DNA of 64,000 nt from Cohnella thailandensis. Its GTDB lineage: Bacteria; Bacillota; Bacilli; Paenibacillales; Paenibacillaceae. Shown one piece after another: positions 26,734-35,751 of this stretch. The stretch is taken from the NCBI RefSeq assembly GCF_014212135.1, contig NZ_JACJVQ010000019.1:62001-126000 (forward strand), in the 5' to 3' direction. Under the pieces are notes generated by a model, which ran no database searches, was not told the origin of the DNA, and worked only from the letters and a program-made list of their open reading frames with translations. Every line of letters starts with the position of its first letter. Position 1 is the stretch's first letter. A program made the translations under genes and the position numbers.

Positions 26734-27486
26734 ATGGCGCAGGTTGATCTGACTGGCAAAGCCGCGCTCGTTACGGGAGCGTCGAGAGGCATCGGCAGAG
26801 CGATCGCGATCGCTCTGGCGGAAGCGGGAGCGGACGTCGCCGTCAACTTCGCGGGAAGCGAAGCGGCGGCGGCGGAGACGGCCGCGGCCGTCGAGGCCCT
26901 TGGCCGCAAGGCGATTCTTCTGCAAGGGAACGTGGGCAAAGCGGCCGAGTTCGATGCGATCGTCGGGAAGGCGATCGAAGCGTTCGGCAAGCTGGACATT
27001 CTCGTGAATAATGCGGGCATCACCCGTGACAATCTAATCATGCGGATGAAGGAAGAGGAATTCGACGAAGTCATCGAGACGAACCTCAAAGGCGTCTTCA
27101 ATGGCATCAAGGCCGTCACTCGTCCGATGATGAAGCAGCGCTCCGGCCGCATCATCAACATCTCTTCCGTCGTAGGCGTGCTGGGCAACGCGGGACAAGC
27201 GAACTATGTCGCGGCCAAGGCGGGCGTCATCGGCCTCACCAAGTCGGCTGCCCGGGAGCTGGCCTCCAGGGGCATTACCGTCAACGCGGTCGCTCCGGGC
27301 TATATCGAGACCGACATGACGGGCAAGCTGCCGCAGGAGGTCAGGGAAGGAATCCTGTCTCAAGTTCCGCTCGGCCGCATGGGCAAACCCGAGGACATCG
27401 CCAGCGCCGTCGTCTATTTGGCGTCGGATGCGGCCTCCTACATGACCGGCCAGACGATCCATATCGACGGCGGCATGTACATGTAA
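26734..27486 (+). CDS. fabG: 3-oxoacyl-[ACP] reductase
   Basis: A 250-residue short-chain dehydrogenase that reduces beta-ketoacyl-ACP with NADPH. Cofactor motif [22 protein letters not shown] is the FabG-specific stretch; the catalytic Ser is in NISSVVG and the Tyr/Lys pair in [11 protein letters not shown]. The ATG of MAQVDLTG is preferred over an in-frame GTG nine bases upstream, because AAGGAGAG then has proper spacing. Confidence 0.97.
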   Translation: MAQVDLTGKAALVTGASRGIGRAIAIALAEAGADVAVNFAGSEAAAAETAAAVEALGRKAILLQGNVGKAAEFDAIVGKAIEAFGKLDILVNNAGITRDNLIMRMKEEEFDEVIETNLKGVFNGIKAVTRPMMKQRSGRIINISSVVGVLGNAGQANYVAAKAGVIGLTKSAARELASRGITVNAVAPGYIETDMTGKLPQEVREGILSQVPLGRMGKPEDIASAVVYLASDAASYMTGQTIHIDGGMYM

Positions 27487-27572
27487 ACGGTGCCGCAGAA
27501 TAAGCGGACGGTTTTAAGACTATGGCTTTTTGTAAATGATTCACGTATAATACCCTAAGGGAGGTGAACCGG

Positions 27573-27806
27573 ATGTCCGATGTATATGATCGCGTGAAAC
27601 GCATCGTGGTCGAACGCCTGGGAGTAGAAGAGGCGGAAGTAACCAATGAAGCGAACTTCAAGGATGACTTGGGCGCTGACTCTCTCGACGTAGTTGAACT
27701 CGTCATGGAGCTGGAAGACGAATTCGACTTGGAGATCTCCGATGAGGATGCAGAGAAGATCACAACGGTGGGAGAAGTCGTAAATTACATACAATCTCAT
27801 GCCTAA
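27573..27806 (+). CDS. acpP: Acyl carrier protein
   Basis: A 77-residue acidic carrier protein. Phosphopantetheine attaches at Ser37 in [10 protein letters not shown], and [16 protein letters not shown] is the typical helix II-III region. The ribosome site GGGAGGTGAACCGG fixes the ATG. A TATAAT at 27546-27551 upstream suggests an additional internal promoter, as expected for this abundantly made protein. Confidence 0.97.
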   Translation: MSDVYDRVKRIVVERLGVEEAEVTNEANFKDDLGADSLDVVELVMELEDEFDLEISDEDAEKITTVGEVVNYIQSHA

Positions 27807-27817
27807 TTGATCTAACG

Positions 27818-27901
27818 AGTCCCGTTCGTGCGACGGGACTTCTCCACATTCTAAGCAAAAGTATAAAACGATTGGGAGAAGCCGGCGCATGCCGGTTTCT
27901 C
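27818..27901 (+). terminator. Two hairpins between acpP and fabF (attenuator-like)
   Basis: AGTCCCGT/ACGGGACT (27818-27825, 27833-27840) lies just after acpP. A second, longer stem GAGAAGCCGGC/GCCGGTTTCTC (27876-27886, 27891-27901) follows. Neither has a strong T-run, so partial termination that favours acpP expression over fabF is likely. No gene is seen in 27807-28013. Confidence 0.5.
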
Positions 27902-28013
27902 TCTCGATGATAAGATTGAACGAGTCTCCGGCGCTCTTGGGGGTTCAAGCGGAATCCCTATCGCTCTCCGGGCGCCGAGCTCGTTTAACCTGGCTGAATG
28001 AGGTGAACACCTT

Positions 28014-29255
28014 TTGAAACAACGTGTCGTAGTTACCGGCATGGGGGTTATCTCTTCCCTCGGTAACGATTTGAATACTTTCTGGAACAATCTGCTCGAA
28101 GGCAAATCGGGCGTCAGCTTGGTCGAGGCGTTCGACACGAGCGACTACCCGACGAAGATCGCGGCAGAGATTAAGAATTTCAATCCCGAGGAGTTCGGCA
28201 TCGACAAGAAGGAAGCGAGAAGGATGGACCGCTTCGTTCAATTCGGCCTTGCCGCCAGCCTCAAGGCGATGGAAGATTCGGGAATCAAGATCGGCGAGAA
28301 CGTCGACGCGGAACGGGTAGGCGTCAGCGTCGGCTCCGGCATCGGAGGCCTCGGAACCTGGGAAGAGCAGCATACGATCCTGATGGAGAAGGGACCGCGG
28401 CGCGTAAGCCCGTTCTTTATCCCGATGATGATCGCCAACATGGCGAGCGGACAAGTCTCGATCGCAACCGGCGCCAAAGGTCCGAACACGACCACGGTAA
28501 CGGCTTGCGCCACGGGAACCCACTCCATCGGCGATTCGTTCAAAATGATTCAGCGCGGCGATGCCGACGTCATGATCTGCGGCGGCGCCGAGGCGACGAT
28601 TCGCCCGATCGCGATGGCCGGCTTCAGCAACATGCGCGCGATGAGCACCCGCAACGAGGAGCCGGAGAAGGCGAGCCGTCCGTTCGACGTCGGCCGCGAC
28701 GGCTTCGTCATGGGCGAAGGCGCAGGCGTTCTCATTCTCGAATCTCTTGAACACGCGACGGCTCGCGGCGCGCGAATCTACGGCGAGATCATCGGCTACG
28801 GCATGAGCGGCGACGCTCACCATATGACCGAGCCGGATCCGGACGGAGCGGCCCGCTGCATGGCCCGCGCCATCAAGGATGCGGGCATCGAGCCTTCCGA
28901 GATCGGTTACATCAACGCTCACGGAACCTCGACTCCCGTCGGCGACAAGTCCGAGACGACCGCGATCAAGATGACCTTCGGAGACCATGCCTACAAGCTG
29001 GCCGTCAGCTCGACCAAATCGATGACCGGCCACATGCTGGGAGCCGCGGGCGGGGTAGAGGCCGTCATTCTCGGCTTGACGCTTCAGAACGGAATCATTC
29101 CTCCGACGATTAACCTCGACGAGCAGGATCCCGAGTGCGATCTGGACTATGTTCCGAACAAGCCGAGGCAAGCGGATATCAAGGTGGCCCTGTCGAATTC
29201 GTTCGGCTTCGGCGGCCATAACGCTACCGTAATTATGCGCAAATACGAAGCCTAA
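28014..29255 (+). CDS. fabF: Beta-ketoacyl-ACP synthase II
   Basis: A 413-residue elongating condensing enzyme. The catalytic Cys165 is in [10 protein letters not shown]; the two His are in [11 protein letters not shown] and [19 protein letters not shown] near the end is also conserved. The start is TTG with AATGAGGTGAACACC upstream. It lies between acpP and rnc, where B. subtilis has no fabF. A good terminator follows. Confidence 0.96.
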   Translation: MKQRVVVTGMGVISSLGNDLNTFWNNLLEGKSGVSLVEAFDTSDYPTKIAAEIKNFNPEEFGIDKKEARRMDRFVQFGLAASLKAMEDSGIKIGENVDAERVGVSVGSGIGGLGTWEEQHTILMEKGPRRVSPFFIPMMIANMASGQVSIATGAKGPNTTTVTACATGTHSIGDSFKMIQRGDADVMICGGAEATIRPIAMAGFSNMRAMSTRNEEPEKASRPFDVGRDGFVMGEGAGVLILESLEHATARGARIYGEIIGYGMSGDAHHMTEPDPDGAARCMARAIKDAGIEPSEIGYINAHGTSTPVGDKSETTAIKMTFGDHAYKLAVSSTKSMTGHMLGAAGGVEAVILGLTLQNGIIPPTINLDEQDPECDLDYVPNKPRQADIKVALSNSFGFGGHNATVIMRKYEA

Positions 29256-29273
29256 AGGATGGGCGCGAACGTG

Positions 29274-29308
29274 TGACGCAGGCGGCGCGAGCCACCTGCG
29301 TCATTTTT
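29274..29308 (+). terminator. Intrinsic terminator after fabF
   Basis: Perfect 9-bp stem TGACGCAGG (29274-29282) / CCTGCGTCA (29295-29303), followed by TTTTT. It closes the fatty-acid operon; rnc-smc must have read-through or its own promoter within the next 50 bases. Confidence 0.85.
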
Positions 29309-29358
29309 CATTGGGAAGCGGCAAGCAAGTTGAATCAGAACCGGGAGGTGCACCAACG

Positions 29359-30084
29359 GTGAATTCGGCGAACGAACCACTCAAACGGCTGCAAGATCGG
29401 CTTAATCTGCATTTTCGCGATTCGATGCTTCTAAGGCAGGCTTTTACTCATACCTCTTACGTTAACGAACAAAGGGGAGCTCGGGTCGAGCATAACGAGC
29501 GATTGGAATTTCTCGGCGACGCGGTTCTTCAATTGACCGTATCCGAAACGCTGTATCGCATGTATCCCGACCGTCCGGAAGGGGAGCTGACTCGTCTAAG
29601 GGCCAGCATCGTATGCGAACCGTCGCTTGTCCGTTTTGCCGAGGCGCTCGATTTCGGTCAAGTCGTGCTGTTGGGCAAAGGGGAGGAGCAAACAGGAGGA
29701 AGAACGAGACCTTCTCTGCTTGCGGATGCGTTCGAGGCTTTCGTCGGCGCTCTTTATCTCGATCAGGGCTTGGATACGGTACGCGCATTCCTGGACGAGC
29801 ATCTGTTCGCCCATCTGCCGAAGACGAGCCGGCTGCCGCTTAAGGATCATAAGACGGAGCTTCAGGAGAAAGTTCAGCAATGGAGCTTGGGAACGCTGGA
29901 ATACCGGACCGTGGAAGAGAGAGGGCCTGCCCATGACCGGGAGTTCGTCGTGATCGTGCAGGTCGGAGAACGCAAGCTCGGAGAGGGAGTCGGACGTTCG
30001 AAGAAGGAAGCGGAGCAGCGGGCGGCGTCAAGGGCTTTGAAGCACTTGCAGGAAGAGGGCGCCAAGGAAAACGGATCATCTTAA
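29359..30084 (+). CDS. rnc: Ribonuclease III
   Basis: A 241-residue double-strand-specific endoribonuclease that matures rRNA and other transcripts. The active-site signature is NERLEFLGDAVLQL, and the second metal-binding stretch is DAFEAFVGALYLD. A C-terminal double-stranded RNA-binding domain is present (~165-235: DHKTELQEKVQQ, then GVGRSKKEAEQRAASRAL). The GTG of VNSANEPL is chosen because GGGAGGTGCACCAACG precedes it; the upstream in-frame part overlaps the terminator. Confidence 0.96.
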   Translation: MNSANEPLKRLQDRLNLHFRDSMLLRQAFTHTSYVNEQRGARVEHNERLEFLGDAVLQLTVSETLYRMYPDRPEGELTRLRASIVCEPSLVRFAEALDFGQVVLLGKGEEQTGGRTRPSLLADAFEAFVGALYLDQGLDTVRAFLDEHLFAHLPKTSRLPLKDHKTELQEKVQQWSLGTLEYRTVEERGPAHDREFVVIVQVGERKLGEGVGRSKKEAEQRAASRALKHLQEEGAKENGSS

Positions 30085-30109
30085 GCACGGGAGAGGTGAC
30101 GGTTAATCG

Positions 30110-33100
30110 ATGTATCTCAAGGGGATCGAGCTTGCCGGCTTCAAATCGTTCGCCGACCGCACCGCGCTCGAGTTCGGACGCGGAATAACGGCGGTCGTCG
30201 GGCCGAACGGCAGCGGCAAGAGCAATATTTCGGACGGAATCCGCTGGGTTCTCGGCGAACAAAGCGCGAAGAGCTTGCGCGGCGGCAACATGCAGGACGT
30301 CATCTTCGCGGGAAGCGACGCGCGGAAGGCGGTTAATTTCGGCGAGGTATCGATTACTTTCGATAACCAAGACAAGACGCTCCCGCTCGACTTCACGGAA
30401 GTGACGGTGACCCGGCGGGTTCACCGCAGCGGGGACAGCGAGTATTTGATCAACAAGCAGCCCTGCCGCTTGAAGGACATTACCGAGCTCTTCATGGATA
30501 CCGGCATCGGCAAGGAAGCTTATTCCATCATCGGGCAAGGACGAATCGAGGAGATTCTGAGTACCCGTTCCGAGGATCGCCGGGGAATCTTCGAGGAAGC
30601 ATCGGGAATCGTCAAGTACAAGTCCCGCAAGAAGGAAGCGCAGAAGAAGCTCGAGGATACCGAAGCGAACCTTCTGCGGATCAACGACCTCGTCACCGAG
30701 CTTGAAGGCCAGGTGGAACCGCTTCGCGAGCAGTCCGAGAAGGCGGAGAGGTTCAAGGCGCTCAAGGACGAGCTGAAGTCCAAGGAGATCGCGCTGTACG
30801 TTCATCAGATCGAGACGGTGCACGCTTCCTGGAACGAGACGAACGAGAAGCTGACCAAGCTGAAGGAAGAGGAGCTGGCGCTATCCGCCGAAGTCAGCCG
30901 GCATGACGCCATGCTGGAAGAGGATCGCGGAGCGCTCCATCGCCTGGAGGAGACGCTCGAGAAGCTGCAGGACGAGCTGCTCCACACCAGCGAAGAGACG
31001 GAGAAAAGCGAAGGCTATGCCGAGCTCCTCGGCGAGCGCCGGACGAACCTGGAGCGAACGCGCGAAGGGCTCGCCGAGAGCTTGTCGCAGGCGGAGCAGC
31101 GTCTCGCCGTGCTGGCGGCGGAAGGGCAGGAGCTGGCTGCCCGCAAGGAGCAGACGGAGGGCGAGCTCGTCGAGCTGACGAAGAAGCACGACCAGGAAGA
31201 GACGAAGCTCGGCTTCGTGGACGGCAGCAGCGACGCCGAAGAGAAGCTGAAGGCGGAGCTGTTCGACGCGATGAACGCGATGGCTCAAGCCCGCAACGAC
31301 ATCCGCTACTGCGTTCAGCAGAAGGAAGTGCTGGAGAAGCGGATCGGCCGCACGTCCGAAGAGCGGGAGAAGTGGGTGGAGCAGCGCGAGGCGCTCGCCG
31401 CCCGCCGGGCGGCCGTGGAAGCGAAGCTTGAGGAATGCACGGCCGCGGTAGTCGAAGCAAGAGACCGCTACGTGGCGGAAGGCGCGAGATCCGCGGAAAT
31501 CCAGCGCGGCCTGGAGGAAGCGCAGGCGGAAGCGCGCAAGGCCGAGCAGAAACGGGAAGCGCTCGTCTCCCGCCGGGATACGATCAAGGAGATGCAGAAC
31601 GACTATGACGGCTTCCAGCACGGGGTAAGAGAAGTGCTGAAGGCTTCGAAGCGCGGACAGCTTCACGGGGTTCACGGCGCCGTCGCCGAATTGATCGGGG
31701 TGCCGGCTCATTTGGAGACCGCGATCGAGACGGCGCTCGGCGGCGCGATGCAGAACATCGTCATGGAGAACGAATCGACCTCCCGAGCTGCCATCGCCTA
31801 CCTGAAGCAGAGGCAATCCGGACGGGCGACGTTCCTGCCGCTCGACGTTATTCGGGCAAGAACGATCGGCGAGAGCGACCGCCGCATTCTCGGCGAAGCG
31901 GAAGGCTTCGTCGGGGTCGCCTCCGAGCTCGTCAAGGCGGAGTCCCGATACTCCGGCATCGTCGGCAGCTTGCTGGGCAACGTGCTGATCTCGGAGAAGC
32001 TGGAGCAGGCGAACCGAATCGCATCGCGCCTTCAATATCGCTATCGGGTCGTTACGCTGGACGGCGACGTGGTCAACCCGGGCGGCTCTATGACGGGGGG
32101 GAGCCTTCAGAAGAAGTCTTCCAGCCTGCTGGGCAGGCAGCGCCAATTGGAGGAGCTGGACCGGGATATCGCCCAGGCCGAGCAAGCGAAGACGGCGGCG
32201 AGAGATCTCGTCGACGATCTTAAGAAGGAACTGGGCCTGGTAACCCAGAGCATCGAGCAGCTGCGCGAGCTCGGAGAGAAGGCGCGGATGAACGAGCAGC
32301 AAGCGTCGGCCGAGCGGCAGCAGCTTCTGAACGAAGAGAAGCAGCACGGAGAGCTGGAAGCGGTGCTCGACGGCGAATCCTCGATTCTGGACGCCGAGCT
32401 GAAGGCGCTGGAGGAATCGAAGGCGGAAGCCGACGCTCGCCTCGCCAAATTCACGGAAGAGGAGAACCGCCTTCAGGAGAACATCCGGGAAGCGGAGGAG
32501 CTTCGCCGCAGAAGCCAGACCGCGAAGGAAGAGCTGCAGGCCTCCATCACCGAGCTGAAGGTCGCGATCGCCCGCCTGTCGCAGGAGCGGCAATCGCTCA
32601 GCGAGCAGACGGCCCGCTTCCAGAGCGAGTGGACGCGTCTCGAGACGGAGAAGCGCCAATTAAACGAGGCTTTGAAGAACAACGCCGAGGAAATGGAGAA
32701 GACCGTTAACGAGCAGACGGCCCAGCGGGAGAAGCTGAACGAGCTGCGCCTCGCCAGACGCGAGTTCACGGAGAGCATCGAGTTCAAGCGTTCCGACCGC
32801 GCGGAGCGGCTTCGCGTTCTCGAAGTGAAGGAGAACGAGACGAAGGAGCAGCGCGTTCGCTTGAAGCAGGTCGAAGACCAGCTCCGGCAAGCGGAAATTT
32901 CGACGAACCGGATGGACGTCGAGCTCGACAACCTCCTCCGCAAGCTTAGCGAGGAATACGAGATCGGCTTCGAATGGGCGAAGTCGAAGTACCCCGTCCC
33001 GGAAGACGTCCCGGCGACGCAGAACGAGGTGCGGGAGCTGAAGAGGAAAATCACGCTCCTGGGAGACGTCAATCTCGGAGCGATCGAGGAGTTCAAGAGA

Positions 33101-33679
33101 GTCAGCGAGCGCTTCGAATACCTGTCCGGCCAGAAGGACGACCTCATCGAAGCCAAGTCCAAGCTTCATGCCATTATTCGCGAGATGGACGACGAGATGT
33201 CGAAGCGGTTCCGCACGACGTTCGAGGAGATCCGCAAGCACTTCGTCATCGTTTTCTCCCGCTTGTTCGGAGGAGGCCGCGCCGATCTCGTCATGGTCGA
33301 GCCGGATCGCCCGCTGGACACGGGCATCGATATCGTCGCGCAGCCGCCGGGCAAGAAGCTGCAGAACCTGCAGCTCCTGTCGGGGGGAGAGCGGGCGCTG
33401 ACGGCGATCGCGCTGCTGTTCGCCATTCTGAACGTAAAGCCGGTTCCGTTCTGCGTGCTCGACGAAGTCGAGGCGGCGCTGGACGAGGCGAACGTCGCCC
33501 GTTACGCGCATTACATGAGAGAGTTCTCCGAGCAAACCCAGTTCATCGTCGTTACGCACCGCAAGGGCACGATGGAAGAGGCCGATCGGCTGTACGGGGT
33601 CACGATGGAGGAAGGCGGCGTGTCCAAGCTCGTCTCCGTCAAGCTGGAGGAAGGCGAAGAGATGATCGCCTCGGCGTAA
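30110..33679 (+). CDS. smc: Chromosome condensation ATPase SMC
   Basis: A 1189-residue SMC protein that forms the ScpAB condensin complex for chromosome organisation and segregation. Walker A GPNGSGKS is at residues 31-38. Two long coiled coils (~165-500 and ~670-1010, rich in Glu/Lys/Arg/Ala heptads) flank the hinge, with HGVHGAVAELIGVP and GGSMTGGSL marking its ends. The ABC signature LLSGGERALTA and Walker B FCVLDEVEAALDEAN are near the C-terminus. Length is normal. It follows rnc by 25 bases, as in Bacillus; scpA/scpB are not here. Confidence 0.97.
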   Translation: MYLKGIELAGFKSFADRTALEFGRGITAVVGPNGSGKSNISDGIRWVLGEQSAKSLRGGNMQDVIFAGSDARKAVNFGEVSITFDNQDKTLPLDFTEVTVTRRVHRSGDSEYLINKQPCRLKDITELFMDTGIGKEAYSIIGQGRIEEILSTRSEDRRGIFEEASGIVKYKSRKKEAQKKLEDTEANLLRINDLVTELEGQVEPLREQSEKAERFKALKDELKSKEIALYVHQIETVHASWNETNEKLTKLKEEELALSAEVSRHDAMLEEDRGALHRLEETLEKLQDELLHTSEETEKSEGYAELLGERRTNLERTREGLAESLSQAEQRLAVLAAEGQELAARKEQTEGELVELTKKHDQEETKLGFVDGSSDAEEKLKAELFDAMNAMAQARNDIRYCVQQKEVLEKRIGRTSEEREKWVEQREALAARRAAVEAKLEECTAAVVEARDRYVAEGARSAEIQRGLEEAQAEARKAEQKREALVSRRDTIKEMQNDYDGFQHGVREVLKASKRGQLHGVHGAVAELIGVPAHLETAIETALGGAMQNIVMENESTSRAAIAYLKQRQSGRATFLPLDVIRARTIGESDRRILGEAEGFVGVASELVKAESRYSGIVGSLLGNVLISEKLEQANRIASRLQYRYRVVTLDGDVVNPGGSMTGGSLQKKSSSLLGRQRQLEELDRDIAQAEQAKTAARDLVDDLKKELGLVTQSIEQLRELGEKARMNEQQASAERQQLLNEEKQHGELEAVLDGESSILDAELKALEESKAEADARLAKFTEEENRLQENIREAEELRRRSQTAKEELQASITELKVAIARLSQERQSLSEQTARFQSEWTRLETEKRQLNEALKNNAEEMEKTVNEQTAQREKLNELRLARREFTESIEFKRSDRAERLRVLEVKENETKEQRVRLKQVEDQLRQAEISTNRMDVELDNLLRKLSEEYEIGFEWAKSKYPVPEDVPATQNEVRELKRKITLLGDVNLGAIEEFKRVSERFEYLSGQKDDLIEAKSKLHAIIREMDDEMSKRFRTTFEEIRKHFVIVFSRLFGGGRADLVMVEPDRPLDTGIDIVAQPPGKKLQNLQLLSGGERALTAIALLFAILNVKPVPFCVLDEVEAALDEANVARYAHYMREFSEQTQFIVVTHRKGTMEEADRLYGVTMEEGGVSKLVSVKLEEGEEMIASA

Positions 33680-33736
33680 GGCTTGCGGATTAAGACGCGA
33701 GCGGTAGACCGCGGCAGCAGGGGTGCGGCTCGGACT

Positions 33737-34071
33737 GAAAGCCGGCGCGTATCGAGCTGTAAGCCGACATTATCGGCTTAGAGGGCCGAAGCCGGCGCGA
33801 AGCATGCTGTAAGCCGACATTATCGGCTTAGAGAGCAGAAAGCCGGCGCGTATCGAGCTGTAAGCCGACATTATCGGCTTAGAGGGCCGAAAGCCGGCGC
33901 GAAGCATGCTGTAAGCCGACATTATCGGCTTAGAGAGCAGAAAGCCGGCGCGTATCGAGCTGTAACCCGACATTGTCAGCTTACAGGGCCGAAAGCCGGC
34001 GCAAAGCATGCTGTAAGCCGACATAATCAGACATAATCGGCTTACAGGGTAGAAAGCCGGTATAAATCGAG
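33737..34071. repeat. 51-bp tandem repeat array with internal hairpins (six copies plus a partial one)
   Basis: Six consecutive units start at 33737, 33788, 33838, 33889, 33940 and 33991, with a partial seventh at 34052. Units are 51 bases (the second 50). Two versions alternate: odd copies carry GTATCGAGC and even copies AAGCATGC in the variable part, so the higher-order period is 102. Each holds the palindrome TAAGCCGA-CATTA-TCGGCTTA; copy 5 has base changes in it and copy 6 has an internal duplication of ~10 bases. The array fills the smc-ftsY gap. As 51 is a multiple of three, the minus strand stays open through most of the array, but I see no sign of a real gene. Confidence 0.9.
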
Positions 34072-34119
34072 AAACGGCAAGGAATCGCCCGGAGACATCC
34101 GGCGTTGGAGGAAGAAAAA

Positions 34120-35136
34120 ATGAGTTTCTTTAAACGGTTAAGAGAAAGCATCGCTTCGAAGACCGAAGCGATCACGAATAAGTTCAAGGACGGTCTGGCC
34201 AAGACGAGAGACGCGTTCGTCGGCCAGGTGGTCGATCTGTTCTCGCGCAGAAAGAAGATCGACGAGGCGTTCTTCGAGGAACTCGAAGAGATTCTGATCG
34301 GCGCCGACGTGGGCGTCAACACGGTGATGGACCTCATCGACGAGCTTCGCGCGGAAGTGAAGAAGCGCAAGATCGAGAATCCCGCCGAGCTTCAGCCGAT
34401 CATGACGGAGAAGCTGGTCGGGCTCCTGAAGGGCTCCGGCGAGCAGACTTCGCTGAAGATGAACCCGAACGGGATTACGGTTATCCTGTTCGTAGGGGTG
34501 AACGGCGTCGGCAAAACGACGACGATCGGCAAGCTCGCGTGGCGCTTCAAGCAGGAGGGCAAATCCGTCCTGATGGCGGCGGGCGACACTTTCCGCGCGG
34601 GAGCGATCGAGCAGCTGCAGGTGTGGGGCGAGCGCGTCGGCGTCGACGTCATCAAGCAGGGCGCGGGCTCGGATCCGGCCGCGGTCATGTTCGATGCCGT
34701 CCAAGCGGCGAAGCAGAGAAACGTCGACGTGCTGCTGTGCGATACGGCGGGACGTCTGCAGAACAAAGCGAACCTCATGGAAGAGCTGTCGAAGATCTAT
34801 CGCGTCATCCAACGCGAAATCCCGGGAGCGCCGCATGAGACGATTCTGGTACTGGACGCGACGACCGGCCAGAACGCCCTGCAGCAGGCGAAGCTGTTCG
34901 GAGAGAAGAGCGGCGTCTCCGGACTCGTGCTGACCAAGCTGGACGGAACGGCAAAGGGAGGCATCGTGATCGCGATCCGGAACGAGCTGTCGCTACCGGT
35001 GAAGTTCGTCGGGCTCGGCGAGAAGATGGACGACCTGCAGGAGTTCGACGCCGAGCAATTCGTCCATGCGCTGTTCGCGGGTCTGGCCTCGGAAGGCGAT
35101 TCGGGCGAAGAAGCCGAAGACGAGGCGCAGGGCTAA
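34120..35136 (+). CDS. ftsY: Signal recognition particle receptor FtsY
   Basis: A 338-residue SRP-GTPase that docks ribosome-SRP complexes at the membrane. N domain (~25-110) followed by the G domain: GVNGVGKTTTIGKLA (P-loop), MAAGDTFRAGAIEQL, CDTAGRLQNKANLM, TKLDGTAKGG and GLGEKMDDLQEFDAEQF. There is only a short basic N-terminal A region, as usual in Gram-positives. The ATG of MSFFKRL has GGAGGAAGAAAAA upstream. In Bacillus it directly follows smc; here a repeat array is inserted between them. Confidence 0.97.
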   Translation: MSFFKRLRESIASKTEAITNKFKDGLAKTRDAFVGQVVDLFSRRKKIDEAFFEELEEILIGADVGVNTVMDLIDELRAEVKKRKIENPAELQPIMTEKLVGLLKGSGEQTSLKMNPNGITVILFVGVNGVGKTTTIGKLAWRFKQEGKSVLMAAGDTFRAGAIEQLQVWGERVGVDVIKQGAGSDPAAVMFDAVQAAKQRNVDVLLCDTAGRLQNKANLMEELSKIYRVIQREIPGAPHETILVLDATTGQNALQQAKLFGEKSGVSGLVLTKLDGTAKGGIVIAIRNELSLPVKFVGLGEKMDDLQEFDAEQFVHALFAGLASEGDSGEEAEDEAQG

Positions 35137-35151
35137 ATAGGAATAACGGAC

Positions 35152-35198
35152 AAAGAATGGCGGAATCCTGTACGGGGCTGCTGCCATTCTTTTTTTTT
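35152..35198 (+). terminator. Strong terminator after ftsY
   Basis: 10-bp stem AAAGAATGGC (35152-35161) / GCCATTCTTT (35183-35192), running into a run of T to 35198. Confidence 0.9.
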
Positions 35199-35213
35199 GC
35201 CGAATAATTTTCG

Positions 35214-35246
35214 TTGACGAGTGAATATCTTAGTGATAAATTAGTG
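35214..35246 (+). promoter_or_regulatory. Promoter of the marR-efflux pair, with a direct repeat
   Basis: TTGACG (35214-35219) with a TAAATT-like -10 (35237-35242) at 17-base spacing. TTAGTG occurs twice, at 35230 and 35241, eleven bases apart and covering the -10. This is a plausible binding site for the MarR protein encoded downstream, although MarR sites are more often inverted repeats. Confidence 0.5.
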
Positions 35247-35301
35247 TTTATGCAAAACATTCGCATGCGTACTATTTTGGACGAGAGGTGTCTTGGATTG
35301 A

Positions 35302-35742
35302 ATGGATAGCAATCTGATCGCGGATCTGTTCCTGTCGTTTCGAGCGGTGAACCAGTCGATGCATCATGCCATCATGAAGGGCTCCGAGGAGCTGGGTCTC
35401 ACCCCGATCCAGTTTATGGTGCTGAAATTCGTGAAGAAAACTCCGGAGATTCGCTTGTCCGAGCTCGCGGATTGTTTGTTCATCGGAAACAGCGCGACCA
35501 GCGGCATCGTGGATCGGCTAGTCAAGCTGGATATGATCACCCGGGAGCGCGGGGAACGGGATCGCAGATCCGTGATGTTGAAAATGACGTCCAAAGGGGA
35601 GGAGCTGTTACGCAAGGCCAATGAGAGAAGGGAGCAAGTGTTGCTGCCTTTAATGAAATTGGATGAGACGGAAGCCAAGCAAATGATGGAGACTCACAAG
35701 AAAATTGTGAATCTACTAGAGAAAACAGACATTACGGAGTGA
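35302..35742 (+). CDS. MarR-family transcriptional regulator
   Basis: A 146-residue winged-helix regulator. The HTH-wing runs LTPIQFMVLKFVKKTPEIRL, SELADCLFIGNSATSGIVDR, LVKLDMITRERGERDRRS and the D/N-x-R-x3 wing RDRRSVMLKMTSKG. Terminal helices for dimerisation flank it. It is nine bases upstream of an MFS drug pump, so it is likely the pump's repressor, released by a drug-like ligand. GAGAGGTG lies 12 bases before the ATG, a rather long spacing. Confidence 0.92.
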   Translation: MDSNLIADLFLSFRAVNQSMHHAIMKGSEELGLTPIQFMVLKFVKKTPEIRLSELADCLFIGNSATSGIVDRLVKLDMITRERGERDRRSVMLKMTSKGEELLRKANERREQVLLPLMKLDETEAKQMMETHKKIVNLLEKTDITE

Positions 35743-35751
35743 GGTTAACCC

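Noticed and set aside
27945-29219. 424-codon minus-strand frame
   Set aside because: It lies wholly opposite fabF, which has all catalytic residues; the mirror protein has no recognisable domain.
30881-32659. 592-codon minus-strand frame
   Set aside because: Opposite the smc coiled coil; Leu/Arg-rich composition is the complement of Glu/Lys/Ala codons.
33770-34024. 84-codon minus-strand frame of 17-residue repeats within the tandem array
   Set aside because: The open frame follows from the 51-base period; there is no ribosome site, and the conserved element is a DNA palindrome.
33737-34071. CRISPR array
   Set aside because: Units are contiguous, with no unique spacers between repeats and no cas genes nearby.
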